From positions 1,302,001 through 1,366,000 of the forward strand of contig JAUCEF010000002.1 of the NCBI GenBank assembly GCA_033558025.1: a DNA stretch of 64,000 nucleotides. The letters are read 5' to 3'. How positions within the stretch are numbered: the stretch's first letter is position 1; each line of letters starts with the position of its first letter. The translations under genes and the position numbers were made by a program. This document shows positions 44,652-56,379 of the stretch, piece by piece. Source of the DNA: Phytophthora sp. 'mugwort'. Lineage: Eukaryota > Oomycota > Peronosporomycetes > Peronosporales > Peronosporaceae. Below the pieces are notes generated by a model. That model ran no database searches. It saw only the letters and a program-made list of their open reading frames with translations, and was not told the DNA's origin.

Positions 44652-45795
44652 GCTACATCAAATTCTGCTGTGATCGAAGCACGCAGAGAGGAAGCCAAAA
44701 CAACGCAGCACCGCGTATGAAGAAGTCTTTTATATTATCCAGGCGCAGTCGGACGAGGCGATATGGATGCTGGGAGGCCCTGTCATCTCGCTGCTGCCTA
44801 GCCTGTACATGCTCTTCAAGTCCATCCAGTATTTATTGCTCCATTGTGTAGCTTATTAGGAGAGCCCAAGGAAAGAATAGACAACGTGTACAGACAGACA
44901 GATTGCTCCTCTTGACTTCCAACTCTTCGGCTTTCGCTTTCCGGTATTCGTTGAAGTATCAAGCTGCAGGTGTGTTGCAAAACAAGGGGAGCTGGGACCA
45001 GCAACAGCGATTGTTCGTCTCAATCCCAGAAGTTCCTGAGCTACTGTACTTGACTCGACGTCGACGAGGACACGAACGCCTCGCCTGAATCTCTGTGGAA
45101 GAGCACATCGGAGCCGGACCGACCTGATCGCTCTTGGTCCGAGGGCGCCTTGCCCTCGTGAATCTGTCCTTTACAGACTCGACAAAAGGCTAACATAGAT
45201 TCTACGTGCAGGGCATGGGGAACGATCGACCAGGTTTTACAACACAATGTCGAGGTCTCGCTCGATCATATCATTACTTGCTGTAAAATCTGGTCCCAAG
45301 CACGGGTGCGTCACGCACTCCGTGCATCCTTACGAATGAAATCCGCTGGCGGACCGACGGAGCTCGCTGCAAACCTGGCGTCTTGTCATACGCACGAACT
45401 CTCATTCAAAGAGGTGGGTGGAACGCAAGCTGAAGCAGTACACAAGCAACGGATCTAATCGAGCTGACTACCAGTGACTTTGGTGGACAAATCAAACGCT
45501 GTACGCTGCTCTTCGCCACATTGCCGAGTTCCTCAACCGAGGTTTTCCGTCTGAAAATTACGATACATTCACTGAATATGTAAACAAGTGCCATTAAGAT
45601 GTGGCATCAAGGGTATCTCCACGTGAAATTACTAAACAAGTGCCAGTGGGATGTGGCACTAAGGCGAGGAATTGGGAAAAAATAGCTTTTTGAGGAATAA
45701 TCCACTGCTTTGCATCCCCAGTCCACAACGAACGACAACAGGGCGCTAACTAAGGTGAGCGGGTGAGAGCGGGTGTAGCCATAGGAAACCCGCGC

Positions 45796-45896
45796 GGTAT
45801 TTGCGGAGGCGGGCGCAGCGCCGAGCTTTCCGAGCACTGTAGCGGGCCGAACTCAGAATATTTTCCTCGCATGAGCGCCGGGACGACATCGGTCTT
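45796..45896. repeat. Diverged direct repeat, copy 1
   Basis: About 100 bp (GGTATTTGCGGAGGCGGGCG onward) match copy 2 at 46412-46528 with many substitutions and short gaps, including GCCGAGC, AGCA(C)TGTAGC and TTTCCTCGCA landmarks. Confidence 0.65.
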
Positions 45897-46411
45897 CGTT
45901 AGGGGTAGGGGTAAAGAAGATGTGAGACATTTGCAACAAAAGGTCAGTTTAAACAGAAAATGTGACACAGCGAGTCGGGTGGAGCAACACGCGTCATACC
46001 TTATCCTGGGGTAGCAAGTCCTACGGATGGATTCCGATTGCCACAATTTATCGGCCATTTGGACTATTGGAAGAGCTATTGTGCCTTTCTGCAATAACGC
46101 CATTTTAGTGTCCTACGTAGGAGGAGGGGTCTTTTACACCAGATTCGGCGCCAAACTCACCTAGTGCACACATTTTGTACATAATTAGTATACTAAAACT
46201 AACTTATAAAGTGTGTGCTAATCTTTTAATCAGTCTCAAGTACAAAGCCGTGCATAGAAAGTCTCTCAATATTATCTGATTGTACTCAAATTTGGTTGGC
46301 TCTACAGCTGAGTCAAAGTTGAGGAAAGTGGCGTCGTACACAGTTATTTCAGAGGGGGTGAAAGACAAAATCTGAGGCGAGCAGTTACGAGGTCGCGTAG
46401 TCGTAGCTTAT

Positions 46412-46528
46412 GGAATTTGCGACGGCGGGCAAAGTGCCGAGCCTTCCATCGAGCCGAGTATTGTAGCAGGTCGAATTTTAAATCTTTCCTCGCAGAGCGC
46501 AGCAACCCCCGCGATGACATCCGTTTTG
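46412..46528. repeat. Diverged direct repeat, copy 2
   Basis: Partner of 45796-45896, about 615 bp downstream. Identity is too low for recent LTRs. The region between holds no gene. Confidence 0.65.
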
Positions 46529-46804
46529 CATAATGATGTAAACTTATTACATACTGGTTTCATTATGATGTCCTTTTTATTAAGTGTGTACGTAGCCTCT
46601 GCAGAAAGTTGAGGGTACAACGCACTGGACTGGCTAAGTTAGGTTGGAATTATGGGATGTCTATTCTTTTGGCCAGCACTGTACAGTATCACGCTATCAG
46701 GGTGCAATGACCTATGTGGCCGATGAGGGTAGGGGTAAGTTTAGATAATGGAAATACCCGATTACATTCCGGTCTTCTAAATATTAGTAGCGAGAGTAAA
46801 CGTG

Positions 46805-47764
46805 GTTCTATTCGTCATCATGCAAAAGGCTAAGTTTATCCAGGCAGTCATACAAATCCTCTTCGTTGAAGACGTCATCGCCTCCGTCGTCCTCCATGTT
46901 CGCGTCTGCGGAACGAACTTTTCTCGTAAACGTCGTGGCGGACAATGTGCCATTTGAAAGCGTTTCGGAGAAGCCCGCCACGGCGATCGAGTTATCACGG
47001 CGCAAGGATTGGTGCAGGCCGCACTCAACACATACAACTTGCGCAGGAGGTGGCCGCGGGTTGCCGAACTTGGCGTAGGAAACTTGCTCGCTCTCCTTCT
47101 ACGCGTTAATCTCACCTCACAAACTGTCCTTGAACGAGCTATATATAGCGATATCGCCAGCCTGCAAATATGAGCTTAGTCCACTTGGAACGACACACAT
47201 CCCGATCTGTCGCGTCTGGCACTTCCAAATCAAAACAGGGGTGAGGTTGACGCTGCTTGCCGTCACCGCAAGAATGACAGTGATTCGCGTGGATGCAAAC
47301 ACAGTTGAACGAATACCCATGTGACGTGAACCAATGCGGTCCACCGTCTGAGACCTGGCATCCTCGAAGTATACGGCGGTCTCGTCCATCAGGATGGTCT
47401 TCTCAACATTCATGAGTGGATTCAGCTCGCTGGGTTAGCGCTTGCAGACGACAGCGCGGTTGATCAGCTTATCGTCCATTAGCACCGTGAAATTCGAGCG
47501 GCGGCGGAGGGGAAGCTCAAAGCGCGCCATTAAATTTGACACGCAGTGCTGCGATGCAGCAAACGGCTTGGGGGCAGCTTTGTCCACATGCAACGAGGCG
47601 TATATCGCTTGGGTCATGTCGGCGAAGCGGTTATGATGGGGCTTGCTGTCACGATCGTCGCGACAGCACCCCCACTTTCGAATGGCGGCGTCGTCCACAT
47701 CGAGGCCAAGAGGAGCAAAGTGGGCGACCGTGCGACTTGAACTGACATTGTAGCGGCGCGCCAT
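46805..47764 (-). pseudogene. Pogo/Tigger-type DDE transposase, internally deleted
   Basis: The minus strand starts MARRYNVSS and passes through a centromere-protein-B-like region (CVSNLMARFELPLRRRSNFT). After a stop near 47436 come ILMDETAVYFEDARSQTVD (first catalytic Asp), VFASTRITVILAVTASSVNL and TPVLIWK. The sequence then jumps to MCVVPSGLSSYLQAGDIAIY and SSFKDSL. The piece expected between, with the second catalytic aspartate, is absent, so about 50-60 residues were deleted without breaking that frame. The tail ends with an acidic MEDDGGDDVFNEEDLYDCL block. A further stop near 47116 confirms decay. Confidence 0.75.
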
Positions 47765-48960
47765 TATCGTGAAGTGCTCTTTCCGAACGTGAGGAACAAT
47801 AGGGGAGGGACTATTATGTTTTTTTTATAATGACTGGTCCCTGAGCCCACCGGAATCTAATCGGGTCAGGTGTTCTATTCGGGCATTTCCGTTAGCCAAT
47901 TAGAAAGGCTTTCGTAAAAATCCTCCTCCTACTGGCATTCTCCGCTCTTTACTGACACTCATGTTTGGCTACAATAATTGTGTAAAAAAGATGAAGTCTG
48001 CTGCGCATTGTGAATCACGAGAAAGTGCATTTTATTACGAGAAAGTGATTTTATTATTACTCGAGCAGTTCACCGCAACGCGAGCTGCTCTCAATGGTAT
48101 CATGCTCATCGGCTACAGCTCCAATTCTACCATCTACCAGGCTCCGGTTAGCTAATTTAGTGATCATCTCACTAGCTACTTCTAGAACCTGTAAGTGAAG
48201 CATCATAGCATAGATAGGTACCTTCTCAACTCATTGATCCATACAACTAGCTCCTGCTCAGCCTTGGCGGGAAGGGCCGTACCTGTGCCGCTCGCCTGAG
48301 CCTTTTTTTGGCACGCCCGCGAGCCGTCCTGCAAGCCAGCTCGATGCTCTTACGCTTCTCTCACACCTGATAAATAAGCTTGCACCGCTGTCCATGCGCA
48401 AGCTCATCTAGTCCACTGTAGAAGGCGTTAATAACCGCAGTGATGTTACCGCACTGTGCCCAGCATCGAGTACTGCGAGCTTCTCTGCTGCCGTGATGGC
48501 GGTGCGTCTGCGCTCGGGTAGCATCTCGTGGATTTGGAAATGACTGGCGCCTTGCCCATTTTTGTGCTGTCAGAAACAAGTGGAGGATGAAATAAAGTAA
48601 TTTGATTGGCTCTAATCGGTTGTCAGTAATAAGCGAGCGTCTGTAATAACGGAGGATCCGGTACTTAGGATCCTAAAATGGAGGTAGTTTTGGCAGAAAG
48701 GCACAATACCCCCTCCAACGACCGAATGGTCGCAATTTTGAAATTATATATCGCCATTTATTGCGCGAAACCTAAACTGGGGTACTGCTTCCTCCGCCGC
48801 ACTGCAAGTGCATAGCCGCCTCGACAACGTCTAGTGCCAGCCCTTAGACATGGCGTTATGGGGCCACTGAAAGCAAAGTTGAGGTCAGCACGGCTACTTG
48901 AAGGTACCATAGCGGGTGGCGACGGCGAAAGAAAAGCGCCTCGCAACAATTAAGCGAACT

Positions 48961-49189
48961 ATTCGCGTGTGGGAAGAGATCAGCGAACATACTGTAAGGA
49001 GAGCCTTCAGCAAGGCCCTAAATGTTAAATATCAGATGCGATCCAAATTGCCCCAATTATTAGCTTACTATTAAAATATTATGGTATTAATTTGCAGTAA
49101 AACAGGTACTATATTTGTGCGCTATTTGCGTGTGAGAGGAGGTTAGCGAAGATACTTAAGAGGCGCTGCTAACAAGGCCCACCGTTTAG
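48961..49189. repeat. Diverged direct repeat pair, offset about 163 bp
   Basis: ATTCGCGTGTGGGAAGAGAT at 48961 corresponds to ATTTGCGTGTGAGAGGAGGT at 49124. Similarity continues through AGCGAA(C/G)ATACT and CAAGGCCC. Confidence 0.65.
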
Positions 49190-49448
49190 TTTAATCACAC
49201 TTCCCATCGTCCTAATTCATAAGAATTCTTTTCTAATGCTCGGGTAACTTTCTTCGCACCTTTTTCAGCCAATCGTGTATGACTATTTTTGTATGTTAAA
49301 CGCTGGGTTGCCGTCGCATCCGTATTTTACACCAAATAGTGTTTAACCCCCGGGGGCACAATTACACCTCTTTTAAGTAAATTTGATCGAGCATTTAAAT
49401 TTGAAAGCGAATAGCGTTATTTTACCGAGCTCACATAGTAAACCTGCC

Positions 49449-49462
49449 GGGGGGGGGGGGGG
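49449..49462. repeat. 14-base poly-G tract
   Basis: Fourteen consecutive G, 97 bp upstream of the DAHP synthase start. Its length may vary or be mis-sequenced. Confidence 0.9.
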
Positions 49463-49559
49463 ACAAATTACGTTGCAATACAGAGGATTCCTGTGGTGCT
49501 GCCACTTTTCATTCTTGAACTTCCCGACTAATCCGCAAGTGCCCACTGTTCGCAATTCG

Positions 49560-50669
49560 ATGCCGGCCCACACTGCACCTGAGGCTGACCGCGCCTCCAA
49601 ACGCCAACGCCTAGAAGACCGCAATGTCTTGGCCATCAAGCCTCTTGTTCCCCCCGCGTGCGTGCTGGAGGAACTCCCTGTGACGCCCGAGGTGCACGAC
49701 CTGGTGGACGCCACGCGCACAGCCGTGTCCTGTATCCTGCATGGCCACGATGACCGCCTTGTGGTCGTCGTGGGCCCGTGCTCCATCCACGACGTCGCAG
49801 CCGCCATGGACTACGCGAAGAGACTTCAAGCTCTGGCTGACGAGCTCAAGGGCGAGCTGCTAGTCATCATGCGCACGTACTTCGAGAAGCCGCGCACCAC
49901 TGTGGGCTGGAAGGGGCTCATCAACGACCCGGACCTGGACCAGTCTTTTAAGATTAACAAGGGTATCCGCATCGCCCGCAAGCTGCTGCTGGATGTAAAT
50001 GCACTGGGACTGCCAGTAAGTTTGGAGTTCCTGGACACCATTTCGCCCCAGTTTACTGCAGACCTCGTGTCGTGGGGAGCTATCGGTGCACGTACCACTG
50101 AATCACAGCTGCACCGAGAGCTGACGAGTGGTCTGTCGATGCCTGTGGGTTTTAAGAACGGCACTGGTGGCAACCCGAAGGTGGCAGTGGATGCTGCAGT
50201 GGCCTCGTCGCAACCCCACAACTTCCTGGGGTTGAATGAGCATGGTCTTGCGTCAATTGTGCGTACCAAGGGGAACAAGGATTGCCACGTCATTCTCCGT
50301 GGCGGATCGAGCGGACCAAACTACGAGAAGAAGTACATTGATGAAGCGGCTGAGATGCTGACGAGGGCCAAGCAGCCGTCCAAGATCATGGTCGACTGCT
50401 CGCACGGCAACTCCCGCAAGCTTCACGCCAACCAGCTCAAGGTGGCCACTTACTTGGCAGGTATTGTTGTAGAGGGCGAGCCCAACTTGCTTGGTGTCAT
50501 GATTGAGTCGAACATCGTCGAGGGCAACCAGTCTCTCGGTGACGATCCGTCCAAGCTTGTCTACGGCAAGAGTATCACTGACGCGTGCATCAACTGGGAA
50601 GACACGGTCACGGTACTGAAGGAGCTGGCGGATGCTGTCACCAAACGTCGTGAGAATGCTGCAAAGTAG
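49560..50669 (+). CDS. 3-deoxy-7-phosphoheptulonate (DAHP) synthase, class I
   Basis: First enzyme of the shikimate pathway. It condenses phosphoenolpyruvate and erythrose-4-phosphate. It has 369 residues and no introns, the usual size of the AroF/AroG/AroH and yeast Aro3/Aro4 family. Visible motifs are VVVGPCSIHD, YFEKPRTTVGWKGLINDP, WGAIGARTTESQLHRE, PVGFKNGTGG, ILRGGSSGPNY and the metal-binding DCSHGNS. The fit is complete from about residue 35 to the end. The start is the first ATG in frame, and the preceding open frame lacks one. No plastid or mitochondrial signal is obvious. Feedback control by aromatic amino acids is typical of the family, but which one cannot be read here. Confidence 0.95.
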   Translation: MPAHTAPEADRASKRQRLEDRNVLAIKPLVPPACVLEELPVTPEVHDLVDATRTAVSCILHGHDDRLVVVVGPCSIHDVAAAMDYAKRLQALADELKGELLVIMRTYFEKPRTTVGWKGLINDPDLDQSFKINKGIRIARKLLLDVNALGLPVSLEFLDTISPQFTADLVSWGAIGARTTESQLHRELTSGLSMPVGFKNGTGGNPKVAVDAAVASSQPHNFLGLNEHGLASIVRTKGNKDCHVILRGGSSGPNYEKKYIDEAAEMLTRAKQPSKIMVDCSHGNSRKLHANQLKVATYLAGIVVEGEPNLLGVMIESNIVEGNQSLGDDPSKLVYGKSITDACINWEDTVTVLKELADAVTKRRENAAK

Positions 50670-51902
50670 GCGCCAACTGTAATGCACACAAACGTATTCA
50701 TCATTGACTGTAAACACTCCTCCGCATCATCATTTTGTCATTGCAAATCCGCATTTTTGTACGTGCTGTTTGTACATGCTTTTAGTATCGGTAATGGTTG
50801 CCCACGGCAACCATATTGGACGAGGCGACGATGGAACTGTCGGTTAGGTACTCATAGCGTTCTTATCTTTAGCTGGCTGCTAATCCAGTCTGCCGCTGCC
50901 ATAAAGGGGGAGGACAGGTCTTGTCGTCCTAGTTTACGTCGGAGAAGTCGAATTGCTTGGTTCTGCTTTCCGAAGCGGAGTGAGATCCACGAAGAAACAC
51001 GCGTTTGCTCGGTGGTGGCGATAAGGGTCGTAACAGGTAGAAGACTTGGAAGATTCGGAAGAAGTGTGTTAGTGTTTACTGGATAAATGAAAACGAGCAC
51101 TTTAGATCTTTGCTTAACGGGAATTTCTCCATTTTAAAACATCAATAATATCATGCTCGTTCTAGAATATATTACCATCATAAGTCGAACTCAATGCGAA
51201 CAGTTAGTAGATCTCAAGCGCATAATGGTCAGACTATCACTCGAGATCCCCGGCAAACAGTAAATCGGATTTTTAGATATCATACGACTTGTATTTTTAG
51301 GGTTAAGAAATACAAGTCGTATGATATTTAAAAATCCGGTTTCCTGTTTGCCCTAGTATTTACGCAAGATTCTACCCAACTCAGCAGGTATTTAACCCTA
51401 ATACTAGGGCAGAACTTGTTGCATAATAAGTTTACTGGGTACTATATGGATAGGACAAGCAAAAACTGCCGCGAAATCAAGCGAAATTGATTTTAGTCGT
51501 AATTTGAGTTGTGCCAACGACAATTGTGATGAGTTTAAATCAGACAAGTAGAACCCATAGCACTAGCATTACATGTACATGTATATATCGTTCACTTTGA
51601 ATTGAAATCTAACTAGCGATACTAACTGAGCACCGTCAGCCCCCCCACGCATCTTTAGTTGCCCCCTAAATACCCAGCGCAATGGTTCCCCCCATAGATT
51701 AATTTACAAGGATACCCTTAAAACAACAGCAACATGAGGCCGACGCAGCTCCGTCGAAACGTGGCAAAACTTTTTGCTGCTTAATTAAATCGTATCGATC
51801 GAGAAGAATAAAAATGAAGATTACCAAATGAAGCAAAAATGCAGCTTGACTAGGTTAGCAGTCTCGTATTGCTGCTCAGCGACATCTAAACTTTAAAAAT
51901 GA
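50670..51902. other. Intergenic region between DAHP synthase and the Man1-like gene
   Basis: No gene is recognised. It contains the hairpin at 51252-51352 and a nearby inverted CCCTAGTATT/AATACTAGGG pair (51350-51360 and 51400-51410). Confidence 0.4.
51252..51352. repeat. 101-bp palindrome, 45-bp arms
   Basis: Left arm 51252-51296 and right arm 51308-51352 are inverted copies with few mismatches around an 11-base spacer that reads TTAGGGTTAAG. It is probably a small inverted-repeat element. The single TTAGGG does not make a telomere. Confidence 0.85.
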
Positions 51903-54096
51903 CTACCACGGCGAGCTCACTCGAGTGAGCTTGTTGCGATGACGCACTTGCACCGTTGTAGCACGACCCGCGGCCGCTTGCGGCGGCCTAGACGGAGCTC
52001 GGAAACCTCGACCACGGCTACCTCCAGCTCGTTTCTGAGCTGGACACGAAGACGAGGCCCATTCCCACACAACCAGATCTTCACCTCGTACTCTGCAGCA
52101 AGCAAACGGATAACATCAGCAAGTTCGGTCCAATAATGGAAGCAGCATTTAGTACGTACTTCATCACCCGCGTGCTTATCCGGGAGTCATCCTTCACAAC
52201 AGCAGCAACTTTCGGCCAGACAGATTGACACAACCACGCACGATCTTGCAGGGATTGTTTCTCGAACAAGTCGTCACGCAGATGGTCGGCAGGGTAGAAG
52301 CGGTCGGGCCTGCGTGTCCGGTCTAACAGGAAGAAACGCACCTCCTTCACGAACCGATCAACCAATTGACGCTCTGCGGGATACAGGAGGAGCTGTCGGT
52401 AGCCGAAGACCAACGTTGTACCTAATGCGACTGCTAGTGCAATAAGCTTGATGTGCGAGTACAGTTGATGCTTTGCGCGGCATGACCACGGCATGACACC
52501 TCCCCCGACGACAAGCTGACTCTGGTCCTCGGTCACGAAAATGTCCTTGAGATCGCGAAGTGCCATATCCAGAGCACGATTGAACACGTACTCGCGAGGC
52601 AACTTAGACCCGGCCTTGCCAAACGAGATCGTTCTTGTGACAAAGACCTGGACATCAACGAGCAAGACTTCAATGGATGCCGTAAGGTCTTTCGTGGGTT
52701 CCGTGTCACCAAGTGCGTTGAGGTAGCTCCACAACGACACGTTGTCGCACGCGTTCTTCGCAGCCTTCTCGATGACGAACTTCTGGATGCTGAGGGCAAG
52801 CCGGTCGAGGTTCTCCTGCACTTCAGGATGCTCCATACACAATCCATACTGCAGGACATACGGCGGTGCGCACGAAATCACAGAACCATTGAGGCAGTTA
52901 CCATACACGGGACACGGTTGACACTCGAATCCTGACGCACGGACAGCCTCAGTAGTGCTTCCAATAAATGGCTGCAACGCCTTCGAGCGATCAAAATGAT
53001 CTGCGGGGTCAGCCAGGACGAACGATCCCTCATTTTCCTCGACCCATTCGCTATCACAGTACGGCAACGGCGCCTCCAGTAATTTCTTCACAAAAGGTGC
53101 GGCCACAACCATCATGCAAAGCAAGAAAGCTCCCGACGCCAGCCACAAGAAGAACTGCCGCCAGTCAATATGCACCACCTTGCTCAGCCGGTTAATCTTA
53201 CTTTCAGTCGTCTCCTCGTCCGTCTCCGCTTCCTCCTCTTCCAACTGTACACGCTCTTCATCTTTCTCCTCAACTTTCCCTTCTTCAAATTCCACTCCAG
53301 GCTTTTCTTCACGCTTTACCGGCTTGAACAAATTCCTCTCGATTTTCGGACTCGATTGCTGAGTTCTGCAACCTTCATCACCCCTCCGCAGCAAGTCACT
53401 TGGTTGTTCCTCCTTCATCAATGAATATTGACTCCGCAGCCTCAGTCGTCGACGGCGTATGGCCTCTCTATCTCTCTGCTCACTGTCAGTCAGAGCCTCT
53501 TCGGACGGGAATCTGCGTTTCACTCTCGGGGTGCTCGCTCGCAGCATCGTCTGCAAAATGCCGTCCCCCTCCACCATCTCTAGACTCGTGACATCCATCA
53601 CAGTGGTCAGATCGACAGCTCCTTCGACTCCTCCACTACTGGTCAACGGGACTGCTGCTGCTTCTTTCTGTTGCATACGATGTCGAGATGGTGGTGTCTC
53701 CAGTAACGTTGCCCCTGTAGGGTTATACTCTGAGACGCGGGAGACCTCCGGGACCGCCATCTCGACGTAGCGAGGCTTGGGGCTCTGTACTGATGGGTCT
53801 GCGTAGCGACTGAAGAGCATCAGCTGCTGCACGGTCTTAATCTTCCTTGTTTTATCCTTTGGCGGCTCCGACTCTGCAGCTCTTGAGCCGGTATGGGACC
53901 GAAATGGAGGCACCGAAATGGTGGGACGGCGCGTCGTCAGCTTGGGATGTGGCTTACGCGCGGTGGGGGGGACTGGAGCAGCTAGAAGAGGATCATATCG
54001 TCGGCGCTTACTGTTGGAGGAAGACGCGGAGGAGGCAGGCTTGCGCTTGGTTCGCACGGAGGGCTTCGTGCTTCGCTCCATGGCAGAAGTTGACAT
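51903..54096 (-). CDS. Man1/Src1-type inner nuclear membrane protein (MSC domain)
   Basis: Predicted 708-residue protein from two exons, 54096-52160 and 52092-51903, with a 67-bp GT-AG intron. The N-terminus is basic (RTKRKP, NSKRRRYD), consistent with nuclear import, and is followed by a long disordered acidic region. Membrane segment one lies near 311-335. The Cys-rich luminal part has LPYCDSEW, CQPCPVYGNC and CAPPYVLQYGLC. Segment two lies near 548-570. A winged-helix-like region follows (FVKEVRFFLLDRT, LQDRAWLCQSVWPKVAAVV, DDSRIS). Splicing restores the family ending VRGEDLVVWEW; reading straight through loses it. These proteins tether chromatin to the nuclear envelope. No LEM domain was found. 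The start is the first ATG; the earlier in-frame codon is TTG. Confidence 0.85.
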
Positions 54097-54244
54097 CACC
54101 AATCGACGTTTAATAAGGCACCAGGCTTTTTAGTCGTACTTAGAGGGTGTATCGATCACCAATATGGTTACCTTTTGAGAGCCGCCGGTATACATTCCTA
54201 GTATCCGACACCTAACCAACAGGAAAGGTATAAGGTTTACATAA

Positions 54245-54922
54245 TTAACAAAATCCAGTAGTTTTCGTACTGTCCAACTTCATGTACACTACATAAATGT
54301 GGTCAATCGACTCGTCGTTGCCAAGGACTTCGAACACATCTACCATGGCGTTCTCGACATCCTTCCTTGTCTGACCCCACTTCCTGACTGCGGAATCCAG
54401 TTGTCCTAGTTCTCGAAGCTCATTTGCCACAGAAGTTGAAGCTACAAGATCTTCGACAGTCTCATCAACTTCTTCGGTTGCACCATCAGCAGACACGCGT
54501 ACAACGGAAGACCCCACCATCGCTCGAAAGGACTCGGTCGCCAGATCCGTTTCCGCTTGCTCGACTTCGGAGCACTACTTCCATTGGGGCACGTGGCGGC
54601 ATGTGCGTACCCGTCAAACCTCTCAGCCAACGATTACGACAACGCATTGGCTTTGAGAGAGAAAGAAAGCGTCTCAATTCTCGTTCAACTCAACTCCAGC
54701 AAAAACGTCCAAAAAGTCACGGCTGTGGATGACGAACTGCTGCGTGATCTGCTCTTCAAATTCGACCGGAGCATCGTCCCTGTTGCACATAATGAACATG
54801 TCATCAACTTAAAGAAGAAACACGACGATGGATGTTTCGCTGGTCTGGACCAGCGCACATGTGTCGGATTCGCACGTTTTGAGCCCGACACAGCAAAGGA
54901 AGCTCGCATGCCAGAACGATAA
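54245..54922. other. Unresolved open frames on both strands
   Basis: The minus frame 54245-54520 (91 codons, acidic) and the plus frame 54557-54922 (121 codons) are open but share no motif I know. Either could be an exon of a small gene or chance. Confidence 0.2.
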
Positions 54923-54989
54923 GCTTGTTTTAAGCCATAAATAGCCTTCGATAGTTTCCACCATTGCTTCCACGCGCGCCCTCGATAGT

Positions 54990-56080
54990 CGGTGGAATAA
55001 TAAAGATCACTTCATGCAATGGGCTGCTAAGGAAGGCTATCTCCACATCAAGCCGGTATCAGCGCCGCTTAAGCCACACCGCTACAGCCAACACCGTACG
55101 AATGGAGTCGTGCTGCGCTACAGGCCTGAACATCTCCGTGTAGTCAACATCATACAGTTCCATAAAACCCCTGGCAATCAGCCGAGCTTTATACTTGTCA
55201 GCGTACCGCCAGCGTGCGATTTACGACGAAAAAAAACACTTGGTCTCCTTGGGAAGTGCCACTTCTTCGAACGTCATGTTGTCCTTCAGCCTACGGAGCT
55301 CCTGGTCAATGGCTCGCCGCTACTCGTCAGCTTCCGGTCGCGACAGGGCTCCTTCAATGTGATTCTTAAAAACCAGACACCGAACGCTCTTTACGCCACA
55401 CGGCTGCTTCTCCGCACGGAACTATTTTCCTATCGAGGCTCGGCCCACCGCTCTGTGTGCGCAAGCGAATTCGGCAGCGCTGTCGGCGGGCTTACTATCA
55501 CATCATGATGCTCTGATCTCACAGGTTCCCCGGCTCTCGCTTGCTCTGTAGCTACAGAGCACTGGCTCGAAGAAGCCTAGTAGCTCCGAATCCACCGCGT
55601 TGCTTGACGTCTTCTTGTAGAACACAGTATCCCGAGAGAGAACAACGCGATTTCTGGGCCGACACCAGACGGGATCGATACCGCTTTTAGTCTTCGAGTC
55701 GAGATTCCTGCACGTTGCATTTGGTACCAATACCCGCGTTCCGCATTCAAAACGTGCAGCTTATTTAGCGCACGCGGCGACCCCGTCAAGACTTCAATTG
55801 GGGTATTTCCCTTAAGCACCTTCGTCGGGCTGCGGTTTCTCAGATACGCCGCTATCAGCACTGCTTCACTTCAAAACCGACTCCCCATCGAAGGCCCGTA
55901 GGAGCCTGCGTGCCATCTCCACCACTATGTACGCGGTTGCTTCGTTCAACCTTGCCGTTTTACTGCGGCGCGTATGGAGTGCCAAATTTTTAATCGTCGC
56001 CTCGTCGCAGAACTCAGCAATAGCCCCGCACGTGTACTCAGCAGCATTGTCGCTTCTGAGGGAACACACCTGCATCCTTT
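54990..56080 (-). pseudogene. Ty1/copia fragment: integrase core and reverse transcriptase start
   Basis: Minus strand from right to left: CSLRSDNAAEYTCGAIAEFC (integrase core), ARRLLRAF, then AAYLRNRSPTKVLKGNTPIE, NKLHVLNAERGYWYQMQRAG, and after several stops YKARLIARGFMELYDVDYTE and HDSIRTVLAVAV of the reverse transcriptase. Frameshifts are frequent. The end near 54990 has VEIAFLSSPLHEV, the QYDVxxAFLxx equivalent, after which the element is lost. It continues the copia element whose gag and protease lie at 58.4-59.8 kb. Confidence 0.8.
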
Positions 56081-56379
56081 GGCCTTTGGGTATTTATTGT
56101 CCCGGTCACCAAACCTGGGACGGACTTCTCCACAAATTTATGTCCACTTTCATATTACAAAACTTATAACGATATTTAGATATAGGGGTAAAATCGCATG
56201 CAGATTCCAATTTTGCGATCCGTTTTTGTAACTGTAGCCCTTTCCTCTCATTTCGACCGCTTCAAATAGCCTCTACTTCTTGCGTTTTCGTTTGCAATTG
56301 AGAGGCTGCCAGAATTTTTGTCTCCCTGATTAACTCATTTGAGATAACAACACAATCGTAGAAGTTAAATTACCGATTA

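Larger units (their letters stand above)
47765..49559. other. Intergenic region upstream of DAHP synthase
   Basis: No gene is recognised. A diverged direct repeat (48961-49028 and 49124-49189) and a poly-G tract lie here. Confidence 0.4.

Noticed and set aside
51297..51307. TTAGGG in the palindrome spacer as a telomere relic
   Set aside because: Only one copy is present. A telomere or interstitial telomeric repeat would need an array.
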